Below are positions 16,672 to 24,690 of a stretch of 29,611 bases of DNA, one piece after another. The position numbers and the translations under genes are program-made. This stretch comes from DASUBV01 sp035763085 (GTDB taxonomy: Bacteria; Actinomycetota; Actinomycetes; Streptosporangiales; Streptosporangiaceae), in NCBI GenBank assembly GCA_035763085.1, contig DASUBV010000193.1, forward strand, positions 1 to 29,611, given 5' to 3'. The notes beneath the pieces are model-generated. The model was not told the DNA's origin. It saw only the letters and a list, made by a program, of their open reading frames with translations, and made no database searches. Every line of letters begins with the position of its first letter. Position 1 is the first letter of the stretch.

Positions 16672-18743
16672 CCGGGCCCGTAGCGGGGCCACCCGACTGG
16701 CTGCGGGCACGCCTGTTCGCGGCCCTGGATCACCTGAGCAGCTCGGCGCGGCCGGAGGCGGCCATCGCGGCGATAGCCGCCCGGCACCAGCGCTCCCAGG
16801 AGGAGGTGCTGCTGGTCACCAGCGCCAGCGAGGCGCTGGCACTGCTGGCCCGGGCCCAGCCAGCCGCCCGCACGGTCTGCATCGGCCCCGCGGCCTGCTT
16901 CGCTGGCCCAGCGACCGGCTCCGGCAGTCACCCAGCCGACTCCGGCAGTTCCTCGGCTGACTCCGGCGACCCCGCGGCTCACTCCGGCAGCGCCCCGGCC
17001 CACGCCGGCGGCCCCCCAGCTCACTCCGGCGGTCTCCCGGCCAAATCCGGCAGTCCCGCGATCGGCTCCGGCGGCCCCGCAGCCGGTGCAGCAGAAACGA
17101 TCTTGCGCAATGCCGGCCACGACGTGCGGCTGGTCGCGCTCGACGCCAGCGGCGGCCTCGACCCTGACGCGGTGCCCGACGACGCGGACCTGGTCGTCGT
17201 GGCGAGTCCAGCTGATGCGGGCGGCCCTCCGTTGCCCAGCCGGGTGCTGGAGCGGCTGGCGCAGCCGGGCCGGATCCTGGTCATCGACGAGACCCACGCC
17301 GACGGCCCCGTGGCCCGTGTCACCGTGGCCGGTGACCCGCATGGCAGCCACCCGCATGCCCGTGACCCGCAACGGGCCGCTATGCCAGGAGGGGCCGGGC
17401 CGACCGGGACCGACGGTGCTGCCTCGCGGCGTGATCTGCCGGGGCTGGTCGCGCTCCGCGGGCTCGCCGCGGTCTGGGGGCTGGACGGACTCGGCGCCGG
17501 GTACCTGCTTGGCGAGGCGAGCCTGGTCGCTGTGCTGCGCCGGCACCAGCCCGCGCAGCCGGTCAGCGTGCTGGCGCTAGTCGCGCTGGAAGCCTGCAGC
17601 CAGCCGGAGGCGGTCGCCTGGGCCAGTGAGCAGGCCGCCGCTCGCACCGCGCACGACGCGCCCCCGCCGGAGGATGCCTTCACCGCGCACGACGCTCTCC
17701 CGCCGCAGCTCCTTCCCCCGCACCAGCCTCCCGCGCCGCACCATCCTCCCCAGCACAACGCTCCTCCCCCGTACCAGCCTCCCCCGCCGCAGGAAACTCG
17801 CACGTCCCCGGGCACCCGCACGCCGCACGCTGCCCGCCCGCAGGCGGAAGCCCCGCACGGTCTGGTGCATGAGCCAGGCCCGGCCAGGCGTGCCAGCGGG
17901 TTCGTCACGCTCATCGGGGCCGGCCCAGGCGGCAGCGACCTGATCACGATGCGCGGCTGGAGAGCCCTGCACGAAGCCGATGTGGTGGTGGCCGACCGTC
18001 TCGCCGACCCCGGCCTGACCCGGCAGTTGCGTCCGGGCGTCCTGCTGATCAACGCCGGCAAGGCGCCCGGCGCGCAGCAGCTCAGCCAGGATCAGATCAA
18101 CCAGGTGCTGACCGAGCACGCCCTGGCCGGCCGGCGAGTCGCGCGGCTCAAGGGCGGCGACCCGTTCGTCTTCGGCCGGGGCGGCGAGGAGGCCGCCGCC
18201 TGTGCCGCGGCGGGGATCGCGTGCACGGTCATCCCCGGCTTGTCCAGCGCGCTGGCCGGGCCCGCCCTGGCGGGCATCCCGCTGACTCACCGCGAGATCG
18301 GGCAGTCGTTCACCGTGGTGTCCGGCCACCTGCCGCCTGACCATCCCGACAGCCGGGTGGACTGGAAGGCCCTGGCCGCCGGATCGGACACGCTGGTCCT
18401 GCTCATGGCCGTGCGCAACCTGCGCGCCATCGCCGCGCACCTCACCGCCTGCGGGACGCCGCCGGAGACCCCGGCGGCCTGCGTGCAAGAAGCCGGCACC
18501 CCCGGTCAGCGGATCTTCCGGAGCACGCTCGGCGGCCTGGCTGACCCAGACGCGGCGCCTCCCGTGCGCAACCCGGCGGTGGTCATCATCGGCCCGACGG
18601 CCGGCGACCTCATCCCGCGCCGCCTGCCCAGCGAGGCGGACCCGAGCGGCGCGGACTCCAGCCAACCGGACGCCAGCCCGGCCACTGCTGCGCTCGGTGC
18701 GAGGGCTGCAGGCTCAGCCACCTCTGCCGACTCGGCCGACTGA
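16668..18743 (+). CDS. cobA: CobC-like (PLP-fold, probably inactive) domain fused to CobA uroporphyrinogen-III C-methyltransferase
   Basis: This is a two-domain protein of 691 aa. From about residue 411 it is a typical SUMT: FVTLIGAGPGGSDLITMRGWRAL, ARLKGGDPFVFGRGGEEAAAC and PLTHREIGQSFTVVSGH. It should methylate uroporphyrinogen III to precorrin-2, the pathway entry step. Residues about 9-330 resemble Rv2231c-type CobC, a PLP aminotransferase-fold protein: PPDWLRARLFAALD, DDADLVVVASPADA, ILVIDETHAD and LRGLAAVWGLDGLGAGYLLG. In the last motif active relatives have SLTKTWGLAGLRAGY. Here Ala268 stands where the PLP lysine should be, and Gly replaces the following Arg. The Asn of the NPTNPT motif is also gone. 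A 7-residue repeat array interrupts the domain, and a Pro/His-rich linker (about 325-405) precedes SUMT. ATG 16668 overlaps the cobB stop. The 3' end overlaps the convergent gene by 238 bases. Confidence 0.9.
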   Translation: MTGPVAGPPDWLRARLFAALDHLSSSARPEAAIAAIAARHQRSQEEVLLVTSASEALALLARAQPAARTVCIGPAACFAGPATGSGSHPADSGSSSADSGDPAAHSGSAPAHAGGPPAHSGGLPAKSGSPAIGSGGPAAGAAETILRNAGHDVRLVALDASGGLDPDAVPDDADLVVVASPADAGGPPLPSRVLERLAQPGRILVIDETHADGPVARVTVAGDPHGSHPHARDPQRAAMPGGAGPTGTDGAASRRDLPGLVALRGLAAVWGLDGLGAGYLLGEASLVAVLRRHQPAQPVSVLALVALEACSQPEAVAWASEQAAARTAHDAPPPEDAFTAHDALPPQLLPPHQPPAPHHPPQHNAPPPYQPPPPQETRTSPGTRTPHAARPQAEAPHGLVHEPGPARRASGFVTLIGAGPGGSDLITMRGWRALHEADVVVADRLADPGLTRQLRPGVLLINAGKAPGAQQLSQDQINQVLTEHALAGRRVARLKGGDPFVFGRGGEEAAACAAAGIACTVIPGLSSALAGPALAGIPLTHREIGQSFTVVSGHLPPDHPDSRVDWKALAAGSDTLVLLMAVRNLRAIAAHLTACGTPPETPAACVQEAGTPGQRIFRSTLGGLADPDAAPPVRNPAVVIIGPTAGDLIPRRLPSEADPSGADSSQPDASPATAALGARAAGSATSADSAD
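16917..17084 (+). repeat. 21-bp tandem repeat inside the CobC-like domain
   Basis: Eight consecutive 21-bp units encode a heptad of the form x-S-G-[SG]-x-[PSA]-A (residues 84-139). The most constant stretch in each unit is TCCGGC after the first codon. The units are in frame, without stops, and diverged, mostly at third positions. They lie where CobC relatives have a short loop before the next conserved segment. Confidence 0.88.
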
Positions 18744-20245
18744 GTCGGCTCAGCCGGCTCCGGCGGCTCCTCGCCCGCGTCCGGTCCGTGCTTCCGGGCC
18801 GCCCGCCACCGCAGCAGCGTGACCGTCACCACGAACGCTACCGCCAGCGCGTATCCCAGCTGCCCGGCGTACGGCATCGTGCGGCCCGGCAGCGGATGGA
18901 CCGGGGTGAAGTAGCGCGCCGCGGCCAGCGCCAGCCACTCCGGCCGGCCGTCCAGCGCTACCAGCATGACCAGCAGCATGGAGTACCACAACAGCGCCGG
19001 GGTGGTCACGGCCAGCGCGGCGCCGGTCATCAGCACCGCCGCGTGCCACGGCCGGTCCGGGTCGGCGCGGCGCAGCACGACCAGGCCCGCCCCGGCCAGG
19101 ATCAGCACCGCGGCCAGGGTGGCCCAGCGGCCCGGAACCACCAGGCTCACCAGCTCAAACCGCCCGCCGCTGGTATAGCCGTCCTGCGCCAGGTAGCCCG
19201 GCAGGAAGCCGATCACGTGGCTGCCCACGGCGACCACGTGCGGCAGGTAAACAGCGCACGTCGCGGCCAGCGCCGAAGCAGCCACGGCGACCGGACGGCG
19301 GCGCAGCACGGCGGGCGCCAGCAGCACCGGAGTGATCTTGGTGGCGATGGCCAGGCCGAGCAGCACGCCGCCGCAGATCGCCCGGAGTCCGGCCCGCACC
19401 CGCGCCCGCGCCCGGAGCCGCAGCCAGGCACGCGGCTGATCGCGCAGCTCGTTGCCGCCCGGCCGGGCCAGGGTCAGCAGCGCCGCGGCGGCCAGGAATG
19501 CGGCCAGCACGTCTACGTGCGCGTCGTTGCCGGCCTGCAGGCCTACGACGGGACACCACGCCCAGAACACCGCGTAGCGCGGGTCGCGGCCCAGCCGCTG
19601 CAGGCCGCGCACGAGCAGCACGGTGGTGGCGACCGCGCACAGCGCCGCGGCGGCCTGGATGGGCACCGAGCCGCTGCCCGGCCAGGACAGCGCGGAGACC
19701 ACCGTGTAGTACGCCTCGGCGACCGGCGGGTAGATCGTCGGGACGCGCGGCCGGTTGATCAGCGTGCAGCCGCGCGGCAGCAGATCGCGCCGCGGGCGCA
19801 CCGGCGCGGACGTGACGACCGCGTGCGGCCCGTCCGCCAGGCCGCCCATGCCGACGCAGTAGGTCCCGTCCGGCGGCCAGAGAAACTGATCGCGGAGCCC
19901 GGTGAGCTGCGGCGCGGCGGGCGCGTAATGGTAGGGGTCGATGCCCGCCAGCTGGACTCGCCCATCCCAGATGTAGCGGTACAGGTCGCTGCTGCCCTGC
20001 GGCGACGCCGACAGCGCGGCGAGCTGGATGGCAATACCGCCGAGCACGATGAGCGGCACGGCGCGCCGCGGCCCGACCCCGAGCACCAGCCACGCGCCAG
20101 CCGCGAACACGACCCACAGCAGCGCATACACGCCGACCGGCTGCCAGGACGCCAGCCACGGTACCTGCCGCACGCTGAGCAGCACCACGGCGGCGATGAC
20201 GCCCGCGGCGGCGGCCGCCCCGGCCGCCCTCAACCATCCGCACAC
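18506..20245 (-). CDS. Polytopic GT-C fold glycosyltransferase (GT87/MptB-like, polyprenyl-phosphate-sugar dependent)
   Basis: This is an integral membrane protein (579 aa) with about ten to twelve hydrophobic segments. Its signature SSDLYRYIWDGRVQLAGIDPYHYAP, followed by VPTIYPPVAEAYYTV, is typical of actinobacterial GT-C mannosyltransferases (DUF2029/GT87 and MptA/B relatives). These use lipid-linked sugars such as polyprenol-phosphomannose on the outer face of the membrane. Other features are WCPVVGLQAGNDAHVDVLAAF and ATKITPVLLAP. The last 90 residues are hydrophilic, Ala/Glu/Pro/Ser-rich, and antisense to the 3' end of the cobA fusion; they may be dispensable. The start GTG 20245 lacks an obvious ribosome-binding site, so it is uncertain. 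It lies downstream of the methyltransferase gene on the same strand after a 223-base gap. The sugar and acceptor are unknown. Confidence 0.8.
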   Translation of the reverse strand: MCGWLRAAGAAAAAGVIAAVVLLSVRQVPWLASWQPVGVYALLWVVFAAGAWLVLGVGPRRAVPLIVLGGIAIQLAALSASPQGSSDLYRYIWDGRVQLAGIDPYHYAPAAPQLTGLRDQFLWPPDGTYCVGMGGLADGPHAVVTSAPVRPRRDLLPRGCTLINRPRVPTIYPPVAEAYYTVVSALSWPGSGSVPIQAAAALCAVATTVLLVRGLQRLGRDPRYAVFWAWCPVVGLQAGNDAHVDVLAAFLAAAALLTLARPGGNELRDQPRAWLRLRARARVRAGLRAICGGVLLGLAIATKITPVLLAPAVLRRRPVAVAASALAATCAVYLPHVVAVGSHVIGFLPGYLAQDGYTSGGRFELVSLVVPGRWATLAAVLILAGAGLVVLRRADPDRPWHAAVLMTGAALAVTTPALLWYSMLLVMLVALDGRPEWLALAAARYFTPVHPLPGRTMPYAGQLGYALAVAFVVTVTLLRWRAARKHGPDAGEEPPEPAEPTQSAESAEVAEPAALAPSAAVAGLASGWLESAPLGSASLGRRRGMRSPAVGPMMTTAGLRTGGAASGSARPPSVLRKIR

Positions 20246-20446
20246 GTGCCGAAAGATGCCAGCCCCGGGCCGCCGCCGGCAGCCGCGCGCCGCGACCGTA
20301 AGGACTCGTTAAGCCATCTCGCCCAGAGACAGCCGCGCGCTGCCCCCACCCGCCACGCGGTGGCCGCCCGCTGCCGCCACCCGCCCCCGGGTCGCCCCCA
20401 CGCCGCCGCCACCTGCCAAGGCGGCCCGCACGCGTCGGGCAGCCCA

Positions 20447-20462
20447 GCGGGGCTTAGCCCGC
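20447..20462 (-). terminator. Small hairpin after the methyltransferase gene
   Basis: GCGGG and CCCGC pair around a six-base loop, directly after the stop of the minus-strand methyltransferase. There is no T-run, so termination is only a possibility. The rest of the 20246-20446 gap is GC-rich and shows no gene; it contains CCGTAAGG at 20296-20303 (see the shared promoter element). Confidence 0.25.
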
Positions 20463-20468
20463 ACGCCG

Positions 20469-21104
20469 TCAGGCTGCCGGGGCGTCCGCGCGGCTCAGCA
20501 CCGCGAACCAGCGCCCGGAGTCCGCCCAGCTCTCCGTAGCTGCCAGGCCCGCCGACGAGGCCAGGCCCGCCAGCTCGTCGGCCCCGACCCAGGCCCACGG
20601 GAACCACGGCCCGGCGCCCTGCCCGGCCCGCAGCCGGACATGCTCGCTGCGCGCCTGCGATCCCGGCGGCCCGGCCTCGGCCACCACCGCGCCGCCCGGC
20701 CGGACCAGGTCCCTGGCCCGGCGCAGCAGCGCCGCCGGGTCGCCGCCGATGCCGATGTTGCCGTCGGCGAGCAGCACCGTTGACCAGCGCCCGGTCCCCG
20801 GCAGGTAGCTGAAGACATCGCGCTGCAGCGCCAGCGCCCCCGACGCGCGGGCCAGGCTGACGGCATAGGGGGTGATGTCGATCGCCAGCGCCGGCACCCC
20901 GCGCTCGGCCAGCGCCACCGTCAGCCGGCCCGGCCCCGCGCCGACGTCCAGCGTCGGGCCCGCGCAGCGTTCCAGCACCGACTCATCGCCCGGCGCGGCA
21001 CGGAGCCAGCGCTCCACCGGCAGCGGGCTGCAGGTCCCGTCGGCGTGCTCGATCTCCGGCACCGCAGCGCCGGCCAGGGCCTGCTCGTAGAGCTCGCCGA
21101 ACAT
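20469..21104 (-). CDS. Class I SAM-dependent methyltransferase
   Basis: The product has 211 aa with a Rossmann-type methyltransferase core: motif I LDVGAGPGRLTVALAERG (about residues 52-69) and ALAIDITPYAVSLAR. These are followed by VLLADGNIGIGGDPAALLRRARDLVRPGGAVVAEA, where the last part is the usual strand after motif III. The N-terminus MFGELYEQALAGAAVPEIEHADG looks specific to a subfamily. I start at ATG 21104, which has AGGA eight bases upstream. The frame stays open to ATG 21230, but the extra 42 residues are Cys/Arg/Pro-rich and look non-coding. The promoter appears to be about 140 bases upstream, giving a long leader if this start is right. The substrate is unknown; the neighbours suggest a sugar or lipid-linked glycan. 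Confidence 0.83.
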   Translation of the reverse strand: MFGELYEQALAGAAVPEIEHADGTCSPLPVERWLRAAPGDESVLERCAGPTLDVGAGPGRLTVALAERGVPALAIDITPYAVSLARASGALALQRDVFSYLPGTGRWSTVLLADGNIGIGGDPAALLRRARDLVRPGGAVVAEAGPPGSQARSEHVRLRAGQGAGPWFPWAWVGADELAGLASSAGLAATESWADSGRWFAVLSRADAPAA

Positions 21105-21407
21105 GCGATCGTCCTGCCTCTTCTCGCCAGGGCTCCGGACGCGCCGCCCGCCAGGCCCGCGGCACGGAGCGCCGTGGCACGCCACGGGCCTGGCAGCTGG
21201 GGGGCACGCGGACCAGCGGGAGCACGCCATGGCTGGTCACGAGGCCGACAGCATAGCCGCGGACCTGCCCGGCCGACCCTTACGAAGCAGTGACGTATCC
21301 GGAGTGACCAGGCCAGAACGGCATATCCCGTTACCGTAAGCACAGCGGCGGGCGCCGGGCGCTCGCCGCGGGGCCGATAGCGAGGTGTCCGATGCGCGGA
21401 GACGCCG
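21105..21407. other. Divergent intergenic region between methyltransferase and response regulator
   Basis: I find no convincing gene in these 303 bases. They hold the shared 20-bp element and -10 box for the leftward methyltransferase (21250-21294). A further CCGTAAG within GTTACCGTAAGC lies at 21334-21340, upstream of the response regulator, and could be an autoregulatory half-site. The regulator has GGAG seven bases before its ATG. Confidence 0.6.
21250..21294 (-). promoter_or_regulatory. Methyltransferase promoter with shared 20-bp element
   Basis: On the minus strand, GTCACTGCTTCGTAAGGGTC (21294-21275) is followed after 19 bases by TATGCT (21255-21250), a plausible -10. The 20-mer matches the copy at 24638-24657 in 18 positions, and its distance to the -10 is identical. 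The element covers where a -35 would be, as expected for an OmpR-type activator site. The best candidate regulator is the response regulator encoded next door. Confidence 0.6.
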
Positions 21408-22120
<713 letters not shown>

Positions 22121-22124
<4 letters not shown>

Positions 22125-23329
22125 TCTCGCTGTCTGACCTGTGGACGGTCAGCTACACCGTGGCCGCCATCGCCTTGCTCGCCAGCGTCGCCGGGTTCGT
22201 CGCCGTCCGGCTGCTGGCCGCCCGGCCGGTCGCCACCCTGCTGATCGTCATCGCCGCCGTCACCGTCTGCACGACCGCCACCGGCTTCCTGGTCATCGGG
22301 AAGGAGATGTTCATCTCCCAGGACGACCTCGACCTGGTGATGGCCGTCACCGTGATCGCCGGGATCGCCGGCTTCGTCGTCTCGGTGCTCATCGGCCGGC
22401 GCGTGTCGGCCGCGAGCCGACTGCTGCTGCGCGCGGTGCAGGAGGTGGGCCGCAGCGGCGATTACTACAAGCCCGACGCAGTCCTGCCCGCCGAGCTGTC
22501 CGGCCTGTCCGACGCGCTGTCCCGCGCCCACGGCCGGCTGGCCGATGCCCGCGACCGGGAGCGGGCGCTGGAAACCAGCCGGCGTGAGCTGGTCGCCTGG
22601 GTCAGCCATGACCTGCGGACCCCGCTGGCCGGGCTGCGCGCCATGGCCGAGGCGCTGGAGGACGGCGTCGTCGCCGACCAGCAGACCGTCAGCAGCTACC
22701 ACACCCAGATCCGCAAGGAGACTGACCGGCTCACCCTGATGATCGACGACCTGTTCGAGCTGTCCCGCATCCACGCCGGCGCGCTGCGCCTGTCCCCCCG
22801 GCCCGTCGCTCTCGGCGAGCTGATCGGCGAGGCGCTGACCAGCGCCGAGCCGCTGGCCCGGGCCAAGGGCGTGGAGCTGCGCGGCTCGTGGGCTGCCTGC
22901 CCGCCGGTCCTGGTCGATGCCGCCGAGGTCGGCCGCGCGCTGCGCAACCTGGTCACCAACGCCATCCGGCACACTCCGTCGGACGGCACGATCCAGGTGC
23001 TCGGCGACGAGAAGTCCGGCATGGCCACCGTCAGCGTGGCCGACTCCTGCGGCGGGATCCCGGCCGAGCACCTGCCGCGCGTGTTCGACGTCGCCTTCCG
23101 CGGCGAGACGGCCCGCACGCCCGGTCCCACCGAGGGCGCCGGCCTCGGGCTGAGCATCGCCCGCGGCATCATCGAGGCGCACGCCGGGCAGATCGGCGTC
23201 CGCAACGTCGGCGCCGGCTGCGAGTTCATGATCCGGCTGCCGCTGGCCACCGGCGCCGACTTCCCGGGCCCCGGCTGGCTGCAGGCCACCCGGCAGCGCC
23301 CCGCCGCCGTCAGCCTGACCGGCCGGTAA
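22121..23329 (+). CDS. Membrane sensor histidine kinase with almost no extracytoplasmic domain
   Basis: The product has 402 aa with three predicted membrane helices at about residues 8-31, 36-59 and 70-91. Loops are only about ten residues, so it probably senses within the membrane or through a partner. A short linker leads to the H-box LVAWVSHDLRTPLAGLRAM (phospho-acceptor His163). The ATPase domain follows: N-box LRNLVTNAIRHTPSDG, G1 VADSCGGIP, F-region VFDVAFRG and G2 GAGLGLSIARGIIEAHAG. G1 is slightly unusual, with Cys-Gly where DxGxG is usual. The start overlaps the response regulator stop. A hairpin at 23454-23477 lies in the gap before the convergent epimerase gene. Confidence 0.92.
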
Positions 23330-23453
23330 CCGGCCCGCCGGGCAGCCCGGCCTCATGATCCAGAACGGAACGGCCCGCGCTCCGGTTGCCCGTCAGCTGG
23401 CCCGGTCCCGCGCCGGCCGCAAGCGCCCAGCCCTCGCGCAGCGGGCTCACCAG

Positions 23454-23477
23454 CTGGCCCGGCCCATGGCGGGCCAG
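23454..23477. terminator. Candidate bidirectional terminator between kinase and epimerase genes
   Basis: CTGGCCCG (23454-23461) and CGGGCCAG (23470-23477) form a perfect 8-bp stem with an eight-base loop between two convergent genes. There is no T-run, as is common in actinomycetes. The 12-mer CAGCTGGCCCGG occurs twice in this gap, at about 23395 and 23451. Confidence 0.5.
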
Positions 23478-23505
23478 CCAGCCGCCCGCGGCCGGCCCTG
23501 CTTGA

Positions 23506-24585
23506 TCAGCCCGCCTGCCCGGCCAGCTGCGGGGCACGGGACGGCTTGCGCAGCGGCGCCGTGGCGAACTCCGTGATCCCCGCGGCGAACGGCGTCCGCG
23601 CGCGGAAGCCCAGCTCGGCCGCGGCCAGCTCGGGCGAGGCCACCACATGCCGCACGTCACCGAGCCGGAACTCGCCGGTCACCACCGGCGCCGGGCCGCC
23701 GAACGCCGTGGCCAGCGCAGCGGCCATCTCCCCGATGGTGTGCGGCTCGCCGCTGGCCACGTTGTAGGCGCGCAGTGTCCCTGAGCGGCCCGCCTCCAGC
23801 GCGGCCAGGCTGGCCGCCGCGACGTCGGTCACGTGCACGAAGTCACGCTGCTGAGCGCCGTCCTCGAACACCCGCGGGGCCCGGCCGCCCTCCAGCGCCG
23901 ACCGGAAGACCGCCGCGACGCCGGAGTACGGCGTGTCCCGCGGCATCCGCGGGCCGTAGACGTTGTGGTAGCGCAGCGCCACCGCCGAGCCGCCGGTCAG
24001 GCCCGCCCACACGCTGGCCAGCTGCTCTTGGGCGACCTTGGAGATGGCGTAGGCGTTGCGCGGGTCCGGCGGAGCCGACTCGGTCACCTCCGCCGTGCTC
24101 AGCTCCGCGCCGCAGCGCGGGCAGCGCGGCTCGAAGCGGCCCTGCTCCAGGTCGGCCCGCTCGCGAGCCGGCGGCCGGACCGTGCCGTGCTCCGGGCAGT
24201 CGTAACGGCCCTCGCCGTACACGACCATCGAGGAGGCCAGCACCAGCCGCCGGACCTGGGCCGCGCCCATCGCCTCCAGCAGCACGGCCGTCCCGGTGAC
24301 GTTGATGTCGCAGTACAGCGGCAGGTCAGCCAGGCTCACGCCCAGCCCGACCATGGCCGCCTGGTGGCAGACGACGTCCGCATCGCGGACGGCCAGCTCG
24401 ACGACCCGCGGGTCGCGGACGTCGCCGGTGATCAGCTCGACGCCGGCGGGCCAGTAGCCAGGCAGCTCGTCGTGCACAGCGGCCGACAGCGAGTCCAGCC
24501 CGCGGACCTCGTGGCCGGCGGCCAGCGCCGCGTCGGTGATCTGCGACCCGATGAACCCGGCCGCGCCGGTGATGAGTATGCGCAT
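23506..24585 (-). CDS. NAD-dependent epimerase/dehydratase (extended SDR) with zinc-ribbon-like insertion
   Basis: The product has 359 aa. The N-terminal Rossmann motif is MRILITGAAGFIGSQITDAAL. The active-site serine region is LVLASSMVVYGEG (about 115-126) and the catalytic pair is Tyr179/Lys183 in NAYAISKVAQE. YHNVYGPRMPRDTPYSGVA and FEDGAQQRDFVHVTDVA are typical of nucleotide-sugar epimerases. Between the serine and tyrosine motifs sits an insertion of about 40 residues with C130-x2-H133 and C155-x2-C158, a likely zinc-binding knuckle. As I recall, this insertion occurs in streptomycete relatives, so it is not an accident. The start is ATG 24585, where the Rossmann strand begins; the longer frame upstream runs antisense through the GT2 gene. 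No clear ribosome-binding site is visible. Probable role: supplying a modified nucleotide sugar to the neighbouring transferases. Confidence 0.9.
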   Translation of the reverse strand: MRILITGAAGFIGSQITDAALAAGHEVRGLDSLSAAVHDELPGYWPAGVELITGDVRDPRVVELAVRDADVVCHQAAMVGLGVSLADLPLYCDINVTGTAVLLEAMGAAQVRRLVLASSMVVYGEGRYDCPEHGTVRPPARERADLEQGRFEPRCPRCGAELSTAEVTESAPPDPRNAYAISKVAQEQLASVWAGLTGGSAVALRYHNVYGPRMPRDTPYSGVAAVFRSALEGGRAPRVFEDGAQQRDFVHVTDVAAASLAALEAGRSGTLRAYNVASGEPHTIGEMAAALATAFGGPAPVVTGEFRLGDVRHVVASPELAAAELGFRARTPFAAGITEFATAPLRKPSRAPQLAGQAG

Positions 24586-24637
24586 GCCGGTACCGAAGCA
24601 CGCGCGCCCCCGGCCGCGAGCCTGGCCGGGCTCATTC

Positions 24638-24682
24638 GTCACAGCTCCGTAAGGGTCAGTGACCCGCTGTCGCCCGTAGGGT
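24638..24682 (+). promoter_or_regulatory. GT2 promoter with shared 20-bp element, probably leaderless
   Basis: GTCACAGCTCCGTAAGGGTC (24638-24657) is followed after 19 bases by TAGGGT (24677-24682), a good actinomycete -10. Only eight bases separate this -10 from the ATG at 24691, so the transcript should begin at or next to the start codon. No ribosome-binding site is present, which fits a leaderless mRNA. A small palindrome GGGTC-AGT-GACCC (24653-24665) overlaps the end of the element. Confidence 0.62.
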
Positions 24683-24690
24683 GCCGAGCC

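Noticed and set aside
15169..16710. Minus-strand frame opposite cobB
   Set aside because: Shadow of a clearly coding frame; no family resemblance.
16917..17084. Possible CRISPR-like array
   Set aside because: The 21-bp units are directly adjacent without spacers, are diverged, and are in frame within a coding region; there are no cas genes.
21105..21230. 42-residue N-terminal extension of the methyltransferase
   Set aside because: Cys/Arg/Pro-rich with no methyltransferase character; ATG 21104 has a usable ribosome-binding site. It cannot be fully excluded because the likely promoter lies just upstream of 21230.
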